Shown: one piece after another, positions 14,907 through 23,569 of the stretch
Layout: each line of letters opens with the position of its first letter
Numbering within the stretch: the stretch's first letter is position 1
Assembly: GCA_964516325.1 (NCBI GenBank)
Contig: CAZFAP010000025.1
Span: 1 to 37,477, forward strand
Direction of reading: 5' to 3'
DNA length: 37,477 bases
DNA from: CAZFAP01 sp964516325
GTDB taxonomy: Bacteria > Auribacterota > JABMQX01
Program-made: the position numbers and the translations under genes
Notes under the pieces: model-generated
The model's database searches: none
What the model saw: only the letters and a program-made list of their open reading frames with translations
What the model was told of the DNA's origin: nothing

Positions 14907-16804
14907 GAGGCAAAAGAAGAAGCGCGCTTTCCGGTGAGAAGCGCCGCTTTGACCTTCTCCGCGATGCCCTGGGAGGTCAGTCCGAGTTTCTCAAGAAGAA
15001 CCTCCCGAGAGCCATGCTTGACAAACATATCGGGTATGCCCATTCGCACCAGCCGTACGGGGTGAACGGACTCCTGCTCCAGGAACTCTGCCACCCTACT
15101 TCCAAAGCCGCCCGCGAGGGCGTTCTCTTCGACCGTTACGAGACAACCGATCTTCTCAGCGGTCTGCCGGACAAGTTCCTCGTCAATGGGCTTGGCAAAT
15201 CTCGCATTCACGACCATGGCGGAAATTCCTTCTTCTTCAAGCCTTTCCGCAGCGGCGAGAGTGTGCTCCACCATGCTGCCAAGAGCAAAGATTGCCGCGT
15301 CCGTTCCCTCTCTCTCGACATTCGCTTTTCCGACCTGAATCTCCTCAATCGGGCCGGCGGCTTCTGTGGGAATCCCGGCGTCCTTCGGGTAGCGAATCGC
15401 AAAAGGCTGCTTTTCATGTACGGCGAGGTGGAGCATGTCCCTGAGCTCTTTGCGGTCCTTCGGAGCGGCAACAACGATCCCCGGCATCATCCCTAAGTAA
15501 GATAGATCGAAAAGCCCATGGTGGGTCGGGCCATCTTCTCCCGAAAGCCCTGCCCGCACGACCGCAAACACCACCGGAAGCGATTGGAGGCAGACGTCGT
15601 GGACTATCTGGTCGAAGGCTCGCTGCAAGAAAGTGGAATAAATCGCGACGATTGGCCTATAGCCCGACGCCGCCAAGCCCGCCGCGAGCGTCACGGCATG
15701 CTCCTCCGCAATGCCGACATCAATGAGCCTCTTCGGAAACCTCTCTCGGAACTTCTCCAGACCCGTTCCTTTCGCCATGGCGGCGGTAATGCAGACGACC
15801 GTCGGGTCCTTTTCCGCGAGTTCTATTACAGTCTCTCCGAACGTCTGCGAGAAGGGCCGCTCATGCGGATCGGGCTTCCTTTCGCCAGTCGCCATGTCGA
15901 AGGGGACGGCGCTGTGGAATTCTTCGGGTTTTTCTTCGGCAAACCTGTACCCTTTCCCCTTTCGCGTGATGACGTGAAGGAGCACGGGGCCGGGGTTGTC
16001 CTTAATCCGCCCGAGCATGTGCAGCAGAGACCGGAGATTGTGCCCGTCAACGGGACCGAAATACCGGAATCCCATCTCCTCGAAAAGGGCGCCGGGCACA
16101 ATTAACCTCTTGATGCTTTCCAGAATCCTCTTTCGGGTTCGGATCATTTTCGGACCGACGTTTGGAATCTTCTCCAGAATGTAATCTGTCTCCGCGAGGA
16201 TTTTGTTGTAAATCGGCGTCGTGATGAGCCGGTTGAGGTATGCGGACAAGGCGCCAACGGTGCGGGAGATGGACATCTCATTATCGTTGAGGATCACAAC
16301 GAGTTTCTTGACGTGGGCGCCGGCGTGGTTTAGCGCCTCGAACGAGGGACCGGCGCACAACGATGCGTCCCCCACAATCGCCACAATATTCTCGTCGCTC
16401 CCCCTCAGGTCCCTCGCCAGAGCCATCCCCACCGCCGCCGAGATGGACGTGCCGCTATGACCCGTCCCGAAAGCATCGTAGTCACTCTCCTCCCGAACCG
16501 GGAAGCCGGATATGCCCTCAAACTGGCGGAGCGTCGCGAAGGAATCTCTCCGCCCCGTGATGAGCTTGTGCGCGTAAGCCTGATGCCCGACGTCCCAGAT
16601 GATTTTGTCATTCGGGGCATTGAAAACGTAGTGGACCGCAATCGCAAGCTCCACGCACCCCAGGTTCGAGGAGAGGTGCCCCCCATTTCGAGAGACCACG
16701 CGGATAATCTTCTCCCTCATCTCCTGGGCCAACTTCTCCAACTGGTCCGGATGGAGGTTCTTCAAATCGCGCGGCGAATCTATCATATTCAAATAACCGG
16801 CCAT
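14903..16804 (-). CDS. dxs: 1-deoxy-D-xylulose-5-phosphate synthase
   Basis: 633 residues, full family length. The order of motifs is as expected: GHLSSNLG near 42-49, WDVGHQAYAHK and a GDASLCAGPSFEALNHAG...LNDNEMSIS thiamine-diphosphate segment, a central EEHAVTLAAGLA motif and a C-terminal transketolase domain (VTVEENALAGGFGS). It condenses pyruvate with glyceraldehyde-3-phosphate, the first step of the MEP isoprenoid pathway. GDAS replaces the commoner GDGA at the TPP site, a variant also seen in some lineages. ATG 16804 is preceded by GGAGAGGGG. It follows xseB, the usual order, but the ispA gene that often lies between them is missing. Confidence 0.96.
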   Translation of the reverse strand: MAGYLNMIDSPRDLKNLHPDQLEKLAQEMREKIIRVVSRNGGHLSSNLGCVELAIAVHYVFNAPNDKIIWDVGHQAYAHKLITGRRDSFATLRQFEGISGFPVREESDYDAFGTGHSGTSISAAVGMALARDLRGSDENIVAIVGDASLCAGPSFEALNHAGAHVKKLVVILNDNEMSISRTVGALSAYLNRLITTPIYNKILAETDYILEKIPNVGPKMIRTRKRILESIKRLIVPGALFEEMGFRYFGPVDGHNLRSLLHMLGRIKDNPGPVLLHVITRKGKGYRFAEEKPEEFHSAVPFDMATGERKPDPHERPFSQTFGETVIELAEKDPTVVCITAAMAKGTGLEKFRERFPKRLIDVGIAEEHAVTLAAGLAASGYRPIVAIYSTFLQRAFDQIVHDVCLQSLPVVFAVVRAGLSGEDGPTHHGLFDLSYLGMMPGIVVAAPKDRKELRDMLHLAVHEKQPFAIRYPKDAGIPTEAAGPIEEIQVGKANVEREGTDAAIFALGSMVEHTLAAAERLEEEGISAMVVNARFAKPIDEELVRQTAEKIGCLVTVEENALAGGFGSRVAEFLEQESVHPVRLVRMGIPDMFVKHGSREVLLEKLGLTSQGIAEKVKAALLTGKRASSFAS

Positions 16805-16855
16805 TTTCCCCTCTCCTGATGTTGAGTGCCCGAGACTGTCTGAGAGAGCTCATTC

Positions 16856-16878
16856 GCAAGCGAATCGGTTTCGCTCGC
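16856..16878 (-). other. Stem-loop upstream of dxs
   Basis: GCGAGCGAA-ACCGA-TTCGCTTGC on the minus strand, nine pairs including one G-U, midway between the xseB stop and the dxs start. No U-tract; possible mRNA-processing or stabilising hairpin. Confidence 0.35.
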
Positions 16879-16897
16879 AAACATCCGGCACACACCC

Positions 16898-17236
16898 TCA
16901 AAACAAAGGCTCTTCCTTCTCGTCGCCCTCTTCCTGGGGCTCTTCCTCTTCTTCGAGACTCAAATCTTCTTCCTCCTCGCCTGTGAGAGAAGCCTCCTCC
17001 GACGAGAAGGGTCTTGTCTCGAAATTGCCATCCTCCTTTTTGACGAGAACCTCTATTTTTTTCTCCGCCTCCTCCAGTTTCCTGGAGCAGAACTGAGCCA
17101 GTCGCATCCCTTCCTGGAACTTCTTGAGCATCGCATCAAGCGAAAGTTCCCCCGCCTCCATCTCCGAGACGATTTCTTCCAATCTCTTCAGAGCCGCTTC
17201 AAAGCTCTTTTCCTTCTTATCCCCTTGCTCTTTCAT
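16898..17236 (-). CDS. xseB: Exodeoxyribonuclease VII small subunit with acidic tail
   Basis: 112 residues. The first 70 (SFEAALKRLEEIVSEMEAGELSLDAMLKKFQEGMRLAQFCSRKLEEAEKKIEVL) match the XseB three-helix family, which binds XseA in multiple copies to form the exonuclease VII complex. The family is normally about 70-80 residues. Here a further 35-40 residues form a strongly acidic tail (runs of E and D), which is unusual. The start overlaps the xseA stop by four bases. Confidence 0.93.
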   Translation of the reverse strand: MKEQGDKKEKSFEAALKRLEEIVSEMEAGELSLDAMLKKFQEGMRLAQFCSRKLEEAEKKIEVLVKKEDGNFETRPFSSEEASLTGEEEEDLSLEEEEEPQEEGDEKEEPLF

Positions 17237-18492
17237 CGTCTCTCCTCCTGAGCATCGGATTTTTCCGGACGAACCTCCGTGACCCGTGAAATGAGCGAGC
17301 CATCTCTGACGACGGTTCTCACGTCGTCGCCCGTCCTTGCCTGCGCCACGCGCGATACCACTCTGCCGTCGCTCACGTTCACGGTTATGCTGTAGCCCCT
17401 CGTCAGGACCTTCTTCGGGTTCAGCGACTCGAGACGACAGCTCAAGCCCTGCACTTTCTGCGTGGAGAGTTGCAGGCGGTGGCGGGAAAGAAGAGTCATC
17501 TTCGCGAGGAATTCGTCCACCTGCTGCTGATACTGCTTAATCAAATTGGCCGGCTCCCGGAAGACATAGCTCTGCCTCGCAAGCTCAAATCGGCTGCGGT
17601 ACTTGCTCAAGATTGCCAGTGCAAAATGGCGGAGGACTTCCCGCAGCGACCCTATCCGCTCGACCATCTCTTCCTTTCGACCGACGACCATCTCCGCAGC
17701 CGCGGAAGGGGTCGGCGCCCTCACATCCGCGACGAAATCGCTGATCGTCCAGTCTATCTCGTGCCCGACAGCCGAGATAATGGGAATCTCCGATGTATAA
17801 ATCGCGCGAGCGACGATTTCCTCGTTGAACGCCCACAGGTCCTCAAGGCTCCCGCCGCCTCTGCCCAGAATAATGACGTCCACGTTCTCCAAACGGTTAA
17901 AGTCCGCAAGAGCTGCGACAATCTCTCCCGCAGCTTCTTCGCCCTGAACTCGCACGGGAATCAAGAGGATGTGGAGATTCGAGAACCTCCTATCGAGGAC
18001 GTTGAGAATGTCTCGAAAGGCTGCTCCGGTGGGGGAGGTTACAACCCCTATCCGCTGGGGAAGAAATGGAAGCGGCTTTTTGTGCTCCGGCCGGAATAGC
18101 CCCTCCTCGTACAGCTTCCTTTTCAGCTTCTCAAACGCGACTTGCAGGGCGCCAATCCCTTTCTCCTCGACTTTCGACACGATAATCTGGTACTCGCCCC
18201 GCTTCTCGTAAACGCCGATGCTCCCGGAGACGACCACCTTCATTCCGTCCTTCAACTTGACCGAAAGGCCGAGCAGTTGCGACCGGAAAAGGACGGCCAA
18301 AATCTGGCAGAACTCGTCCTTCAGGGTGAAGTAAGCGTGCCCGGACGGCGAAAGGCGGAAATTCGATATTTCGCCTTCGACCCAGACGACCGGGAATTTC
18401 GTCTCGAGGAGGACTTTTATGTCGCGGGTCAGTTCCGAGACCGAATAGACCTTCGGTCCCTGTGCCTGCACCGGGACACGACGCGTACTCAT
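17233..18492 (-). CDS. xseA: Exodeoxyribonuclease VII large subunit
   Basis: 419 residues. An N-terminal OB-fold (VYSVSELTRDIKVLLETKFPVVWVEGEISNF, HAYFTLKD), then the catalytic region with GVVTSPTGAAFRDILNVLDRR and DVIILGRGGGSLEDLWAFNEE, followed by coiled-coil helices, match XseA. With XseB it degrades single-stranded DNA to oligonucleotides in repair. The start codon overlaps the stop of the metallophosphoesterase gene (ATGA) and its end overlaps xseB, so the three are coupled. Confidence 0.96.
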   Translation of the reverse strand: MSTRRVPVQAQGPKVYSVSELTRDIKVLLETKFPVVWVEGEISNFRLSPSGHAYFTLKDEFCQILAVLFRSQLLGLSVKLKDGMKVVVSGSIGVYEKRGEYQIIVSKVEEKGIGALQVAFEKLKRKLYEEGLFRPEHKKPLPFLPQRIGVVTSPTGAAFRDILNVLDRRFSNLHILLIPVRVQGEEAAGEIVAALADFNRLENVDVIILGRGGGSLEDLWAFNEEIVARAIYTSEIPIISAVGHEIDWTISDFVADVRAPTPSAAAEMVVGRKEEMVERIGSLREVLRHFALAILSKYRSRFELARQSYVFREPANLIKQYQQQVDEFLAKMTLLSRHRLQLSTQKVQGLSCRLESLNPKKVLTRGYSITVNVSDGRVVSRVAQARTGDDVRTVVRDGSLISRVTEVRPEKSDAQEERR

Positions 18493-19313
18493 TGCTCCTG
18501 ATTTTCCTCCATCACACCCTGCCGGCCCTCGTACTTGACCTGTACCCTCTCGATGCGGCGCGCCTTGCCGCTCTTCTCGTCTATTTCCAGCACAACACCG
18601 GTCAGCCGAATATCTTCTTTGGCTACGCTGAAGTAATGCGGCATTCTCGTGATGAAACTCTTCACGACCGGCTCAATATCCCTTCCCAGGACCGAGCGGA
18701 AGGGACCCGTCATGCCGCAATCCGTGATGTAAGCCGTCCCCCCCTCCAGGACGGTCTCGTCGGCTGTTTGAACGTGCGTGTGCGTCCCCATGACTGCGGA
18801 CACCTTCCCGTCGAAGTAGTAACCAAATGCGAGCTTCTCAGAGGTTGCCTCGGCATGAACCTCGAGAACGACAATATCAGTCTCTTTTTTTACTCTTTCC
18901 AACTCCCTCTCCGCCGCCCGAAAGGGGCAGTCGAGCGGGAGGCGCACCATCAACATCCGACCGAGCACGTCAATCACCCCGACCTTGCCGAATCCCTTGA
19001 CTTCGACAACGGTGCTCCCGCGGCCGGGCGTTTCCGGGGGGAAATTCGCCGGTCTCAACAATCGGTGGTCCTCGTCAATCACTTTCAAAATATCCTTCTG
19101 CTTCCAGACGTGGTCACCCATCGTGATGACGTCCACACCGGCGCAGTGGAGCTGCCAGACGATGTCCGCCGTTATGCCGGAGCCGCCCGCCGCGTTCTCC
19201 CCGTTGGCGATGAAAAAGTCAATGGAGTAGCGCTCCTTGATTGCGGGGTAAAGCTCCTCAATGGCCGTTCTGCCCGGTCTTCCTACAACATCTCCCGCGA
19301 AAAGAATGTTCAT
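18489..19313 (-). CDS. ymdB: YmdB-like metallophosphoesterase
   Basis: 274 residues of the TIGR00282/YmdB calcineurin-like phosphoesterase family: GDVVGRPGR near 7-15, ANGENAAGGSGI near 36-47, TMGDHVWKQ with metal-binding GDH, the HAEATSEK segment and the GTHTHVQTAD motif near the C-terminus. In Bacillus YmdB is a cyclic-nucleotide phosphodiesterase acting on biofilm and sporulation decisions. It lies next to rny, as in Bacillus, where the pair is conserved. Minor feature: an AAAGG lies 4 bases before the ATG, and a small reading frame overlaps its start. Confidence 0.9.
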   Translation of the reverse strand: MNILFAGDVVGRPGRTAIEELYPAIKERYSIDFFIANGENAAGGSGITADIVWQLHCAGVDVITMGDHVWKQKDILKVIDEDHRLLRPANFPPETPGRGSTVVEVKGFGKVGVIDVLGRMLMVRLPLDCPFRAAERELERVKKETDIVVLEVHAEATSEKLAFGYYFDGKVSAVMGTHTHVQTADETVLEGGTAYITDCGMTGPFRSVLGRDIEPVVKSFITRMPHYFSVAKEDIRLTGVVLEIDEKSGKARRIERVQVKYEGRQGVMEENQEQ

Positions 19314-19390
19314 GTCGCCTTTCCGTAGCGGTTCTTACCGCCAGGATTCCCGGTTGCGGTCACCGAACACAGGGGTCTCTCTCGCAGCAT
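19310..19390 (-). CDS. Possible 26-codon leader frame coupled to the YmdB-like gene
   Basis: An ATG at 19390 is preceded by AGAGGAGG, and the frame ends in a TGA that overlaps the next ATG (ATGA). The peptide (MLRERPLCSVTATGNPGGKN...) has no recognisable family. The Shine-Dalgarno spacing is short. It may only be a chance frame in the 126-base gap between rny and ymdB. Confidence 0.22.
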   Translation of the reverse strand: MLRERPLCSVTATGNPGGKNRYGKAT

Positions 19391-19439
19391 GCCCTCCTCT
19401 GATACCAGGGCTGCTCCAAGTCCCCAGAAAGCTGTCAAC

Positions 19440-21053
19440 TTATCGGGCGAACTCCACAGCCCGCGTCTCTCGGATCACCGTCACCTTGACTTGTCCGGGG
19501 TAGTCGAGTTCCGACTCGATCTTCTTAGCGAGGTCCCTCGAGATCAGCACCACCTGGTCATCGCTCACCTTATCCGGCTGGACCATCACGCGAACCTCCC
19601 GCCCAGCCTGGATCGCGTACGCCTTCTCAATGCCCGGATACGACTTGGCGATCTCTTCGAGCTTTTCGAGCCTCTTTATGTAGATCTCGAGCGTTTCCGA
19701 GCGTGCCCCGGGTCTTGCCGCCGAAAGAGAATCCGCCGCCTGCGCCAAAACGGAAATGGTGTCTCTGGCTTCCTCCTCCATGTGGTGAGCGGCAATCGCG
19801 TTAATCACGACCGGATGCTCCCGATACTTCTTGGCAAACTCCGATCCGATCTGAGCGTGAGCGCCTTCGACTTCGTGGGTGGCTGCCTTACCGATGTCGT
19901 GGAGAAGACCAGCTCTTTTCGCCAGGCGAGCATCCACTCCGAGCTCTCCCGCCATGATTCCCATGAGGCGAGCCACCTCCAGCGAATGCTGTAGGACGTT
20001 CTGTCCATAGCTCGTCCGATATTTGAGTCTCCCCAGAAGCTTTATCAGTTCGGGGTGGAGATTGTGAACCCCAATGTCAAAAGCCGCCTGCTCCCCCGCC
20101 TCTCGAATGGCCGTGTCCATCTCCTTGGTCACCTTCTCGACAATCTCCTCGATTCGGGCGGGGTGAATTCTGCCGTCGAGCATCAGCCTTTCGAGAGAAA
20201 TCTTGGCGACCTCCTTTCGCACGGGGTCAAAGCCAGACAGAACGACTGCCTCTGGAGTGTCGTCTATGATGACGTCAATGCCCGTAGCCGCTTCCAGACA
20301 TCGAATGTTCCTCCCTTCCCTACCGATGATCCGCCCTTTCATCTCATCGTTGGGCAGGGCAACCGTCGTCACCGTGGTCTCCCCGATATGGTCCGAAGCA
20401 CACCTCTGAATCGCAAGCGCGATTATGTTCTTTGCCTCTTTATCGGCTTTCTCCTTCGCCTCCGCCTCGATCCGCCGAACGAGACCGGCGGCCGCGGACT
20501 GCACCTCGTCCTTGATCCTCGCCAAAAGGATTTCCCTCGCCTCCTGGCGGCTCAACCCCGAAAGCCTCTGGAGCTGCTTATTGGACTCCTCCTGAAGCTG
20601 CTTGAGCTCCTCGTCCCTTTTCGCCAGCTCCACCTCTTTATCTCGGAGAGCCCTGCCCCTGCCAGCGACGCCTTCCTCCTTCTTTTCAAGCACTTCCACT
20701 TTTCGGTCGAGAATTTCCTCCCTTTGCTGAATCCGTTTCTCCAGCTTCCTTATCTCGCGGCGGCTTTCTCGCGTCTCTCTCTCAAACTCGGCTCGAGCCT
20801 TCAACTCCTCGTCCTTAATCTCGAGAATCCGTCGCTTTTTTTCCTCCTCCGCCTCCCGGACTGCTTCCGAAACGATTCTTTTTGCTTCCTCCTCCGCGTT
20901 ACGCAGCCTTTTTCTGGCGCCAAAGCGCCCGCCAAAGTAGCCGAGAAACATTCCCGCTGCCAGGACCAAGCCACCCACGACGTAATTGTTCCCGAACACG
21001 CGGGGAAGGCGGCTGGTCCAAGAAGACAGCACGATCGTGCTGATTGCGACCAT
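19440..21053 (-). CDS. rny: Ribonuclease Y
   Basis: 537 residues. An N-terminal membrane helix (about 23-42) is followed by a long charged coiled coil (about 45-215), a KH domain (LPNDEMKGRIIGREGRNIRCLEAATGIDVIIDDTP, about 230-265) and an HD domain (HSLEVAR ... LLHDIGKA, HHMEEE) that cuts RNA. This order is diagnostic for RNase Y, the endonuclease that starts mRNA decay at the membrane in many bacteria lacking or supplementing RNase E. It starts 20 bases after the cyclo-ligase stop and is followed by ymdB. Confidence 0.97.
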   Translation of the reverse strand: MVAISTIVLSSWTSRLPRVFGNNYVVGGLVLAAGMFLGYFGGRFGARKRLRNAEEEAKRIVSEAVREAEEEKKRRILEIKDEELKARAEFERETRESRREIRKLEKRIQQREEILDRKVEVLEKKEEGVAGRGRALRDKEVELAKRDEELKQLQEESNKQLQRLSGLSRQEAREILLARIKDEVQSAAAGLVRRIEAEAKEKADKEAKNIIALAIQRCASDHIGETTVTTVALPNDEMKGRIIGREGRNIRCLEAATGIDVIIDDTPEAVVLSGFDPVRKEVAKISLERLMLDGRIHPARIEEIVEKVTKEMDTAIREAGEQAAFDIGVHNLHPELIKLLGRLKYRTSYGQNVLQHSLEVARLMGIMAGELGVDARLAKRAGLLHDIGKAATHEVEGAHAQIGSEFAKKYREHPVVINAIAAHHMEEEARDTISVLAQAADSLSAARPGARSETLEIYIKRLEKLEEIAKSYPGIEKAYAIQAGREVRVMVQPDKVSDDQVVLISRDLAKKIESELDYPGQVKVTVIRETRAVEFAR

Positions 21054-21073
21054 AACGCTCCTCCTCTATCTTA

Positions 21074-21604
21074 TCACCGACGGTCCGTAACCAGCGTTTC
21101 GTCCTCTGTAACGATCATGTCCAGGCTGGTATCCCCGTCGGTGGGGTATATTTTGTCCAGTATTTGAAAGGCGAAGCCGACACCGATCTTTCGTGTCTTC
21201 TCGCCGAGCTTACGAAGAAAGCGGTCGTAATAGCCCAGTCCTCTTCCGACCCTATTTCCTTCTCGGTCAAACGCGATGCCCGGAACCACACAAAGGTCTA
21301 TCTGCGAAAGGTCAACCAACCCACCTGAATCTTCCCGCGGCTGGAGGATTCCGAAGGCCCCCACCTCGAGGTCCCCGGAGAGATTTCTAACCTCGAACGG
21401 GTGTATTTCCTTCCGGCGTGTGTCGCACCGCGGAAAGGCGACCCTCTTTCCGTCTTTGAGAGCCTGTCGCACGAGGTTGTGAGTGTGCACTTCGTTGTGG
21501 CACGACCAGTACAGCATGATGCACCGCGAACGCGCATATTCGGGCAGGTGAGTCAACCGTCCCACGATTCGCCTGCTCCGGGTCCGCACCTCCCGACTGG
21601 TCAA
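21074..21604 (-). CDS. fau: 5-formyltetrahydrofolate cyclo-ligase
   Basis: 176 residues. The C-terminal signature VVPGIAFDREGNRVGRGLGYYDRFL with the GRGxGYYD substrate loop, and KDGKRVAFPRCD upstream, identify the MTHFS family, which salvages 5-formyl-THF with ATP. The N-terminus is slightly short against the usual KxxLRxxxxxRR start. The start is a TTG whose bases overlap the rarA stop (TTGA), with GGAAAG just upstream. Its position near zapA and 6S RNA parallels the zapA-ssrS-fau(ygfA) arrangement of Proteobacteria. Confidence 0.9.
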   Translation of the reverse strand: MTSREVRTRSRRIVGRLTHLPEYARSRCIMLYWSCHNEVHTHNLVRQALKDGKRVAFPRCDTRRKEIHPFEVRNLSGDLEVGAFGILQPREDSGGLVDLSQIDLCVVPGIAFDREGNRVGRGLGYYDRFLRKLGEKTRKIGVGFAFQILDKIYPTDGDTSLDMIVTEDETLVTDRR

Positions 21605-22959
21605 CTCTTTCCTCTGTTTTCCGATTCTGTCTCGAATTTCAGGCTTCGTTTCCAGCTCTGGATTCTCCTTGCTATCTCGGTCTCGTATCCCTGGTCCGAC
21701 GGTTCATAATACACGGCGTCGCGGGGAAGGTACGACTGCTCCACGATGTGCCCCGGGTAATCGTGCGGATACTTATAACCGTCGCCGTGCCCCAATCTCT
21801 GCGCGCCGGGGTAACTCGCGTCCCGCAGGTGCTCCGGCACGGCTTCCGTCCTTTCCCGCTCCACGTCCGCCATCGCCTTCGAGATTGCCTTGTAGGTCGA
21901 ATTGCTCTTCGGCGCCGTCGCCACGTAAATCGCCGCCTGGGCAAGAGGCAACTGCGCCTCCGGCATTCCCACAAACTCCGCCGCCTGAAGCGCCGCGTTG
22001 GCCAGGATCAGAGCTTGAGGGTCTGCGTTGCCGACGTCTTCCGCGGCGCAAATGACGATCCTGCGAGCGATGAACCGCGGGTCCTCTCCCGCATAGAGCA
22101 TTTTTGCCAGCCAATAAAGCGCGGCGTCCGCGTCCGAGCCACGCATGCTTTTTATGAATGCGGATATGGTGTCGTAGTGAGCGTCTCCATCGGTGTCATA
22201 GACCACCGCCTTTTTCTGAATGGACTCCTCCGCGACTTGGAGTCCTATTTCCGTAACGCCGTCCTCTCCGGGGGCGGTGCTCACAACCGCCAGCTCAAGG
22301 GCGTTCAGGGCTTTTCTGGCGTCTCCGTCAGAGACGGCAACGATATGGTCGAGAGCCTCTTTTGCGACGCTGACCTTGTAACCGCCCAGTCCCCTCTTTG
22401 CGTCTCTCAAAGCCCGCGTGAGGATTTTCGCAACATCGTCGTTGGAAAGGGGGCGGAACTCGAAAATCTGCGAGCGGGACACCAGCGCTGCGTTGATGTA
22501 GAAAAACGGGTTATAAGTCGTCGTCCCAATGAGGGACAGGATGCCTCTCTCCACGTAAGGAAGCAGCACATCCTGCTGAGCTTTATTGAAGCGGTGCACC
22601 TCGTCCACGAAGAGAATCGTCCGCTTGCCCCTCGCACGCAGCCGTTGGCGAGCCGCTTCGCCACCGGACCGGATGTCCCGAACCCCGGAAGTGACCGCCG
22701 AGAGCTGGACAAAGGCGCTTTCGGTGAACGAGGCGATGATTTTGGCGAGGCTTGTTTTGCCGGCGCCGGGGGGGCCGTAGAAGATTAGGGAGCCGATTTT
22801 CCCCGATTCGATAGCCCTCCGGAGGAGCTTGCCGGGTCCGAGGATATGCTGCTGTCCGACAAACTCCTCAAAGGACGCGGGCCTCATTCTGACTGCCAGA
22901 GGAGCTTTTGCGGCAAGGTCCTCTTCGGTTTCCGGGTCTTGAAGGTCGAATAGGTCCAA
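21601..22959 (-). CDS. rarA: Replication-associated recombination protein RarA (MgsA, AAA+ ATPase)
   Basis: 452 residues. AAA+ motifs: Walker A GPPGAGKTS near 62-70, Walker B ILFVDEVHRFNKAQQD, sensor GTTTYNPFF. The C-terminal half (ALYWLAKMLYAGEDPRFIARRIVICAAEDVGNADP, and the PEAQLPLAQAAIYVATAPKSN segment) is the tetramerisation/MgsA region. RarA acts at stalled replication forks. It begins 35 bases downstream of the predicted 3' end of 6S RNA and overlaps the cyclo-ligase start. Confidence 0.95.
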   Translation of the reverse strand: MDLFDLQDPETEEDLAAKAPLAVRMRPASFEEFVGQQHILGPGKLLRRAIESGKIGSLIFYGPPGAGKTSLAKIIASFTESAFVQLSAVTSGVRDIRSGGEAARQRLRARGKRTILFVDEVHRFNKAQQDVLLPYVERGILSLIGTTTYNPFFYINAALVSRSQIFEFRPLSNDDVAKILTRALRDAKRGLGGYKVSVAKEALDHIVAVSDGDARKALNALELAVVSTAPGEDGVTEIGLQVAEESIQKKAVVYDTDGDAHYDTISAFIKSMRGSDADAALYWLAKMLYAGEDPRFIARRIVICAAEDVGNADPQALILANAALQAAEFVGMPEAQLPLAQAAIYVATAPKSNSTYKAISKAMADVERERTEAVPEHLRDASYPGAQRLGHGDGYKYPHDYPGHIVEQSYLPRDAVYYEPSDQGYETEIARRIQSWKRSLKFETESENRGKS

Positions 22960-22994
22960 GGAGCCACCTTCCTGTGACCCTTGAGGACAAAAGA

Positions 22995-23170
22995 AACCCT
23001 ACCTTGATGCCGTACCAACAAAATCTTTGAAAGCTTGTTTCGTCAAAGTGGGTGCCCTCAAGGTTGCTGTATGCTTTCCGAGTGTACTTGCAAAAGCGAC
23101 CCTATCGAGGCTCCCGATTCGGCGGTGTTGGCTCAAAGATTTTGCGTTGTGCTACGGGCATGGTAGGGTA
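22995..23170 (-). ncRNA. ssrS: 6S RNA
   Basis: About 175 nt with the rod shape of 6S RNA, which binds and inhibits housekeeping RNA polymerase in stationary phase. The ends pair: ACCCTACC at the 5' side (minus strand) with GGTAGGGT at the 3' side, then ATGCC-GT with ACGGCAT, then CAAAATCTTTG with CAAAGATTTTG as 11 perfect pairs. An unpaired middle and a further stem (GCCTC...GAGGGC) complete the central bubble and terminal hairpin. A TTTCTTTT run follows. The position, just downstream of zapA and near the 5-formyl-THF cyclo-ligase, is the classical 6S RNA context. No covariance search was run. Confidence 0.85.
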
Positions 23171-23181
23171 AGTCTTTCAGA

Positions 23182-23517
23182 TCATCCGTCTGGACTTTCC
23201 TTGACCTCCGAACGGACTTTGCGCCCGGCAAGTCTGTCTTCGATCATTTTGGCAATGCTTGAAATCGTCTTCTGGATGGTCCGGATCAACTGCTCCTTTT
23301 CGTTTCTCGCCCTCATCAGATCGTCGGCAATATCGAGACACGCCTGGACTGCGATCTTCCCCGAAGCAAGCGCCTCACCATTCGCCGCAATCGCATTCAT
23401 TTTTCTATCCACATAGTCGGCCAGCTTCAGCACATATTCACGGTTTTGATCGCTCGCTACCGGGTATTGCTTGCCAAAAATCTGAACGCTTATAACCCCC
23501 TTATCGTACATGCCCAT
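23182..23517 (-). CDS. zapA: Cell division protein ZapA
   Basis: 111 residues from the ATG at 23517. VISVQIFGKQYPVASDQNREYVLKLADYVDRKMNAIA, then a long helix (IAVQACLDIADDLMRARNEKEQLIRTI), match the ZapA family, which crosslinks FtsZ filaments at the division ring. GAGGAG lies about 13 bases upstream; a GTG at 23544 would add nine residues and has a weaker site, so the start is uncertain. It is located between pheT and 6S RNA, the conserved location. Confidence 0.88.
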   Translation of the reverse strand: MGMYDKGVISVQIFGKQYPVASDQNREYVLKLADYVDRKMNAIAANGEALASGKIAVQACLDIADDLMRARNEKEQLIRTIQKTISSIAKMIEDRLAGRKVRSEVKESPDG

Positions 23518-23569
23518 ACGAACTTCGGTTCTCCTCAGAATCACTCCGCAAGAGGAAGGGGGGAACTTC

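Noticed and set aside
20055..21167. Long frame on the plus strand opposite RNase Y (about 370 codons)
   Set aside because: It is antisense to a complete, motif-rich RNase Y gene and has no domain features; codon pattern of the sense gene explains it.
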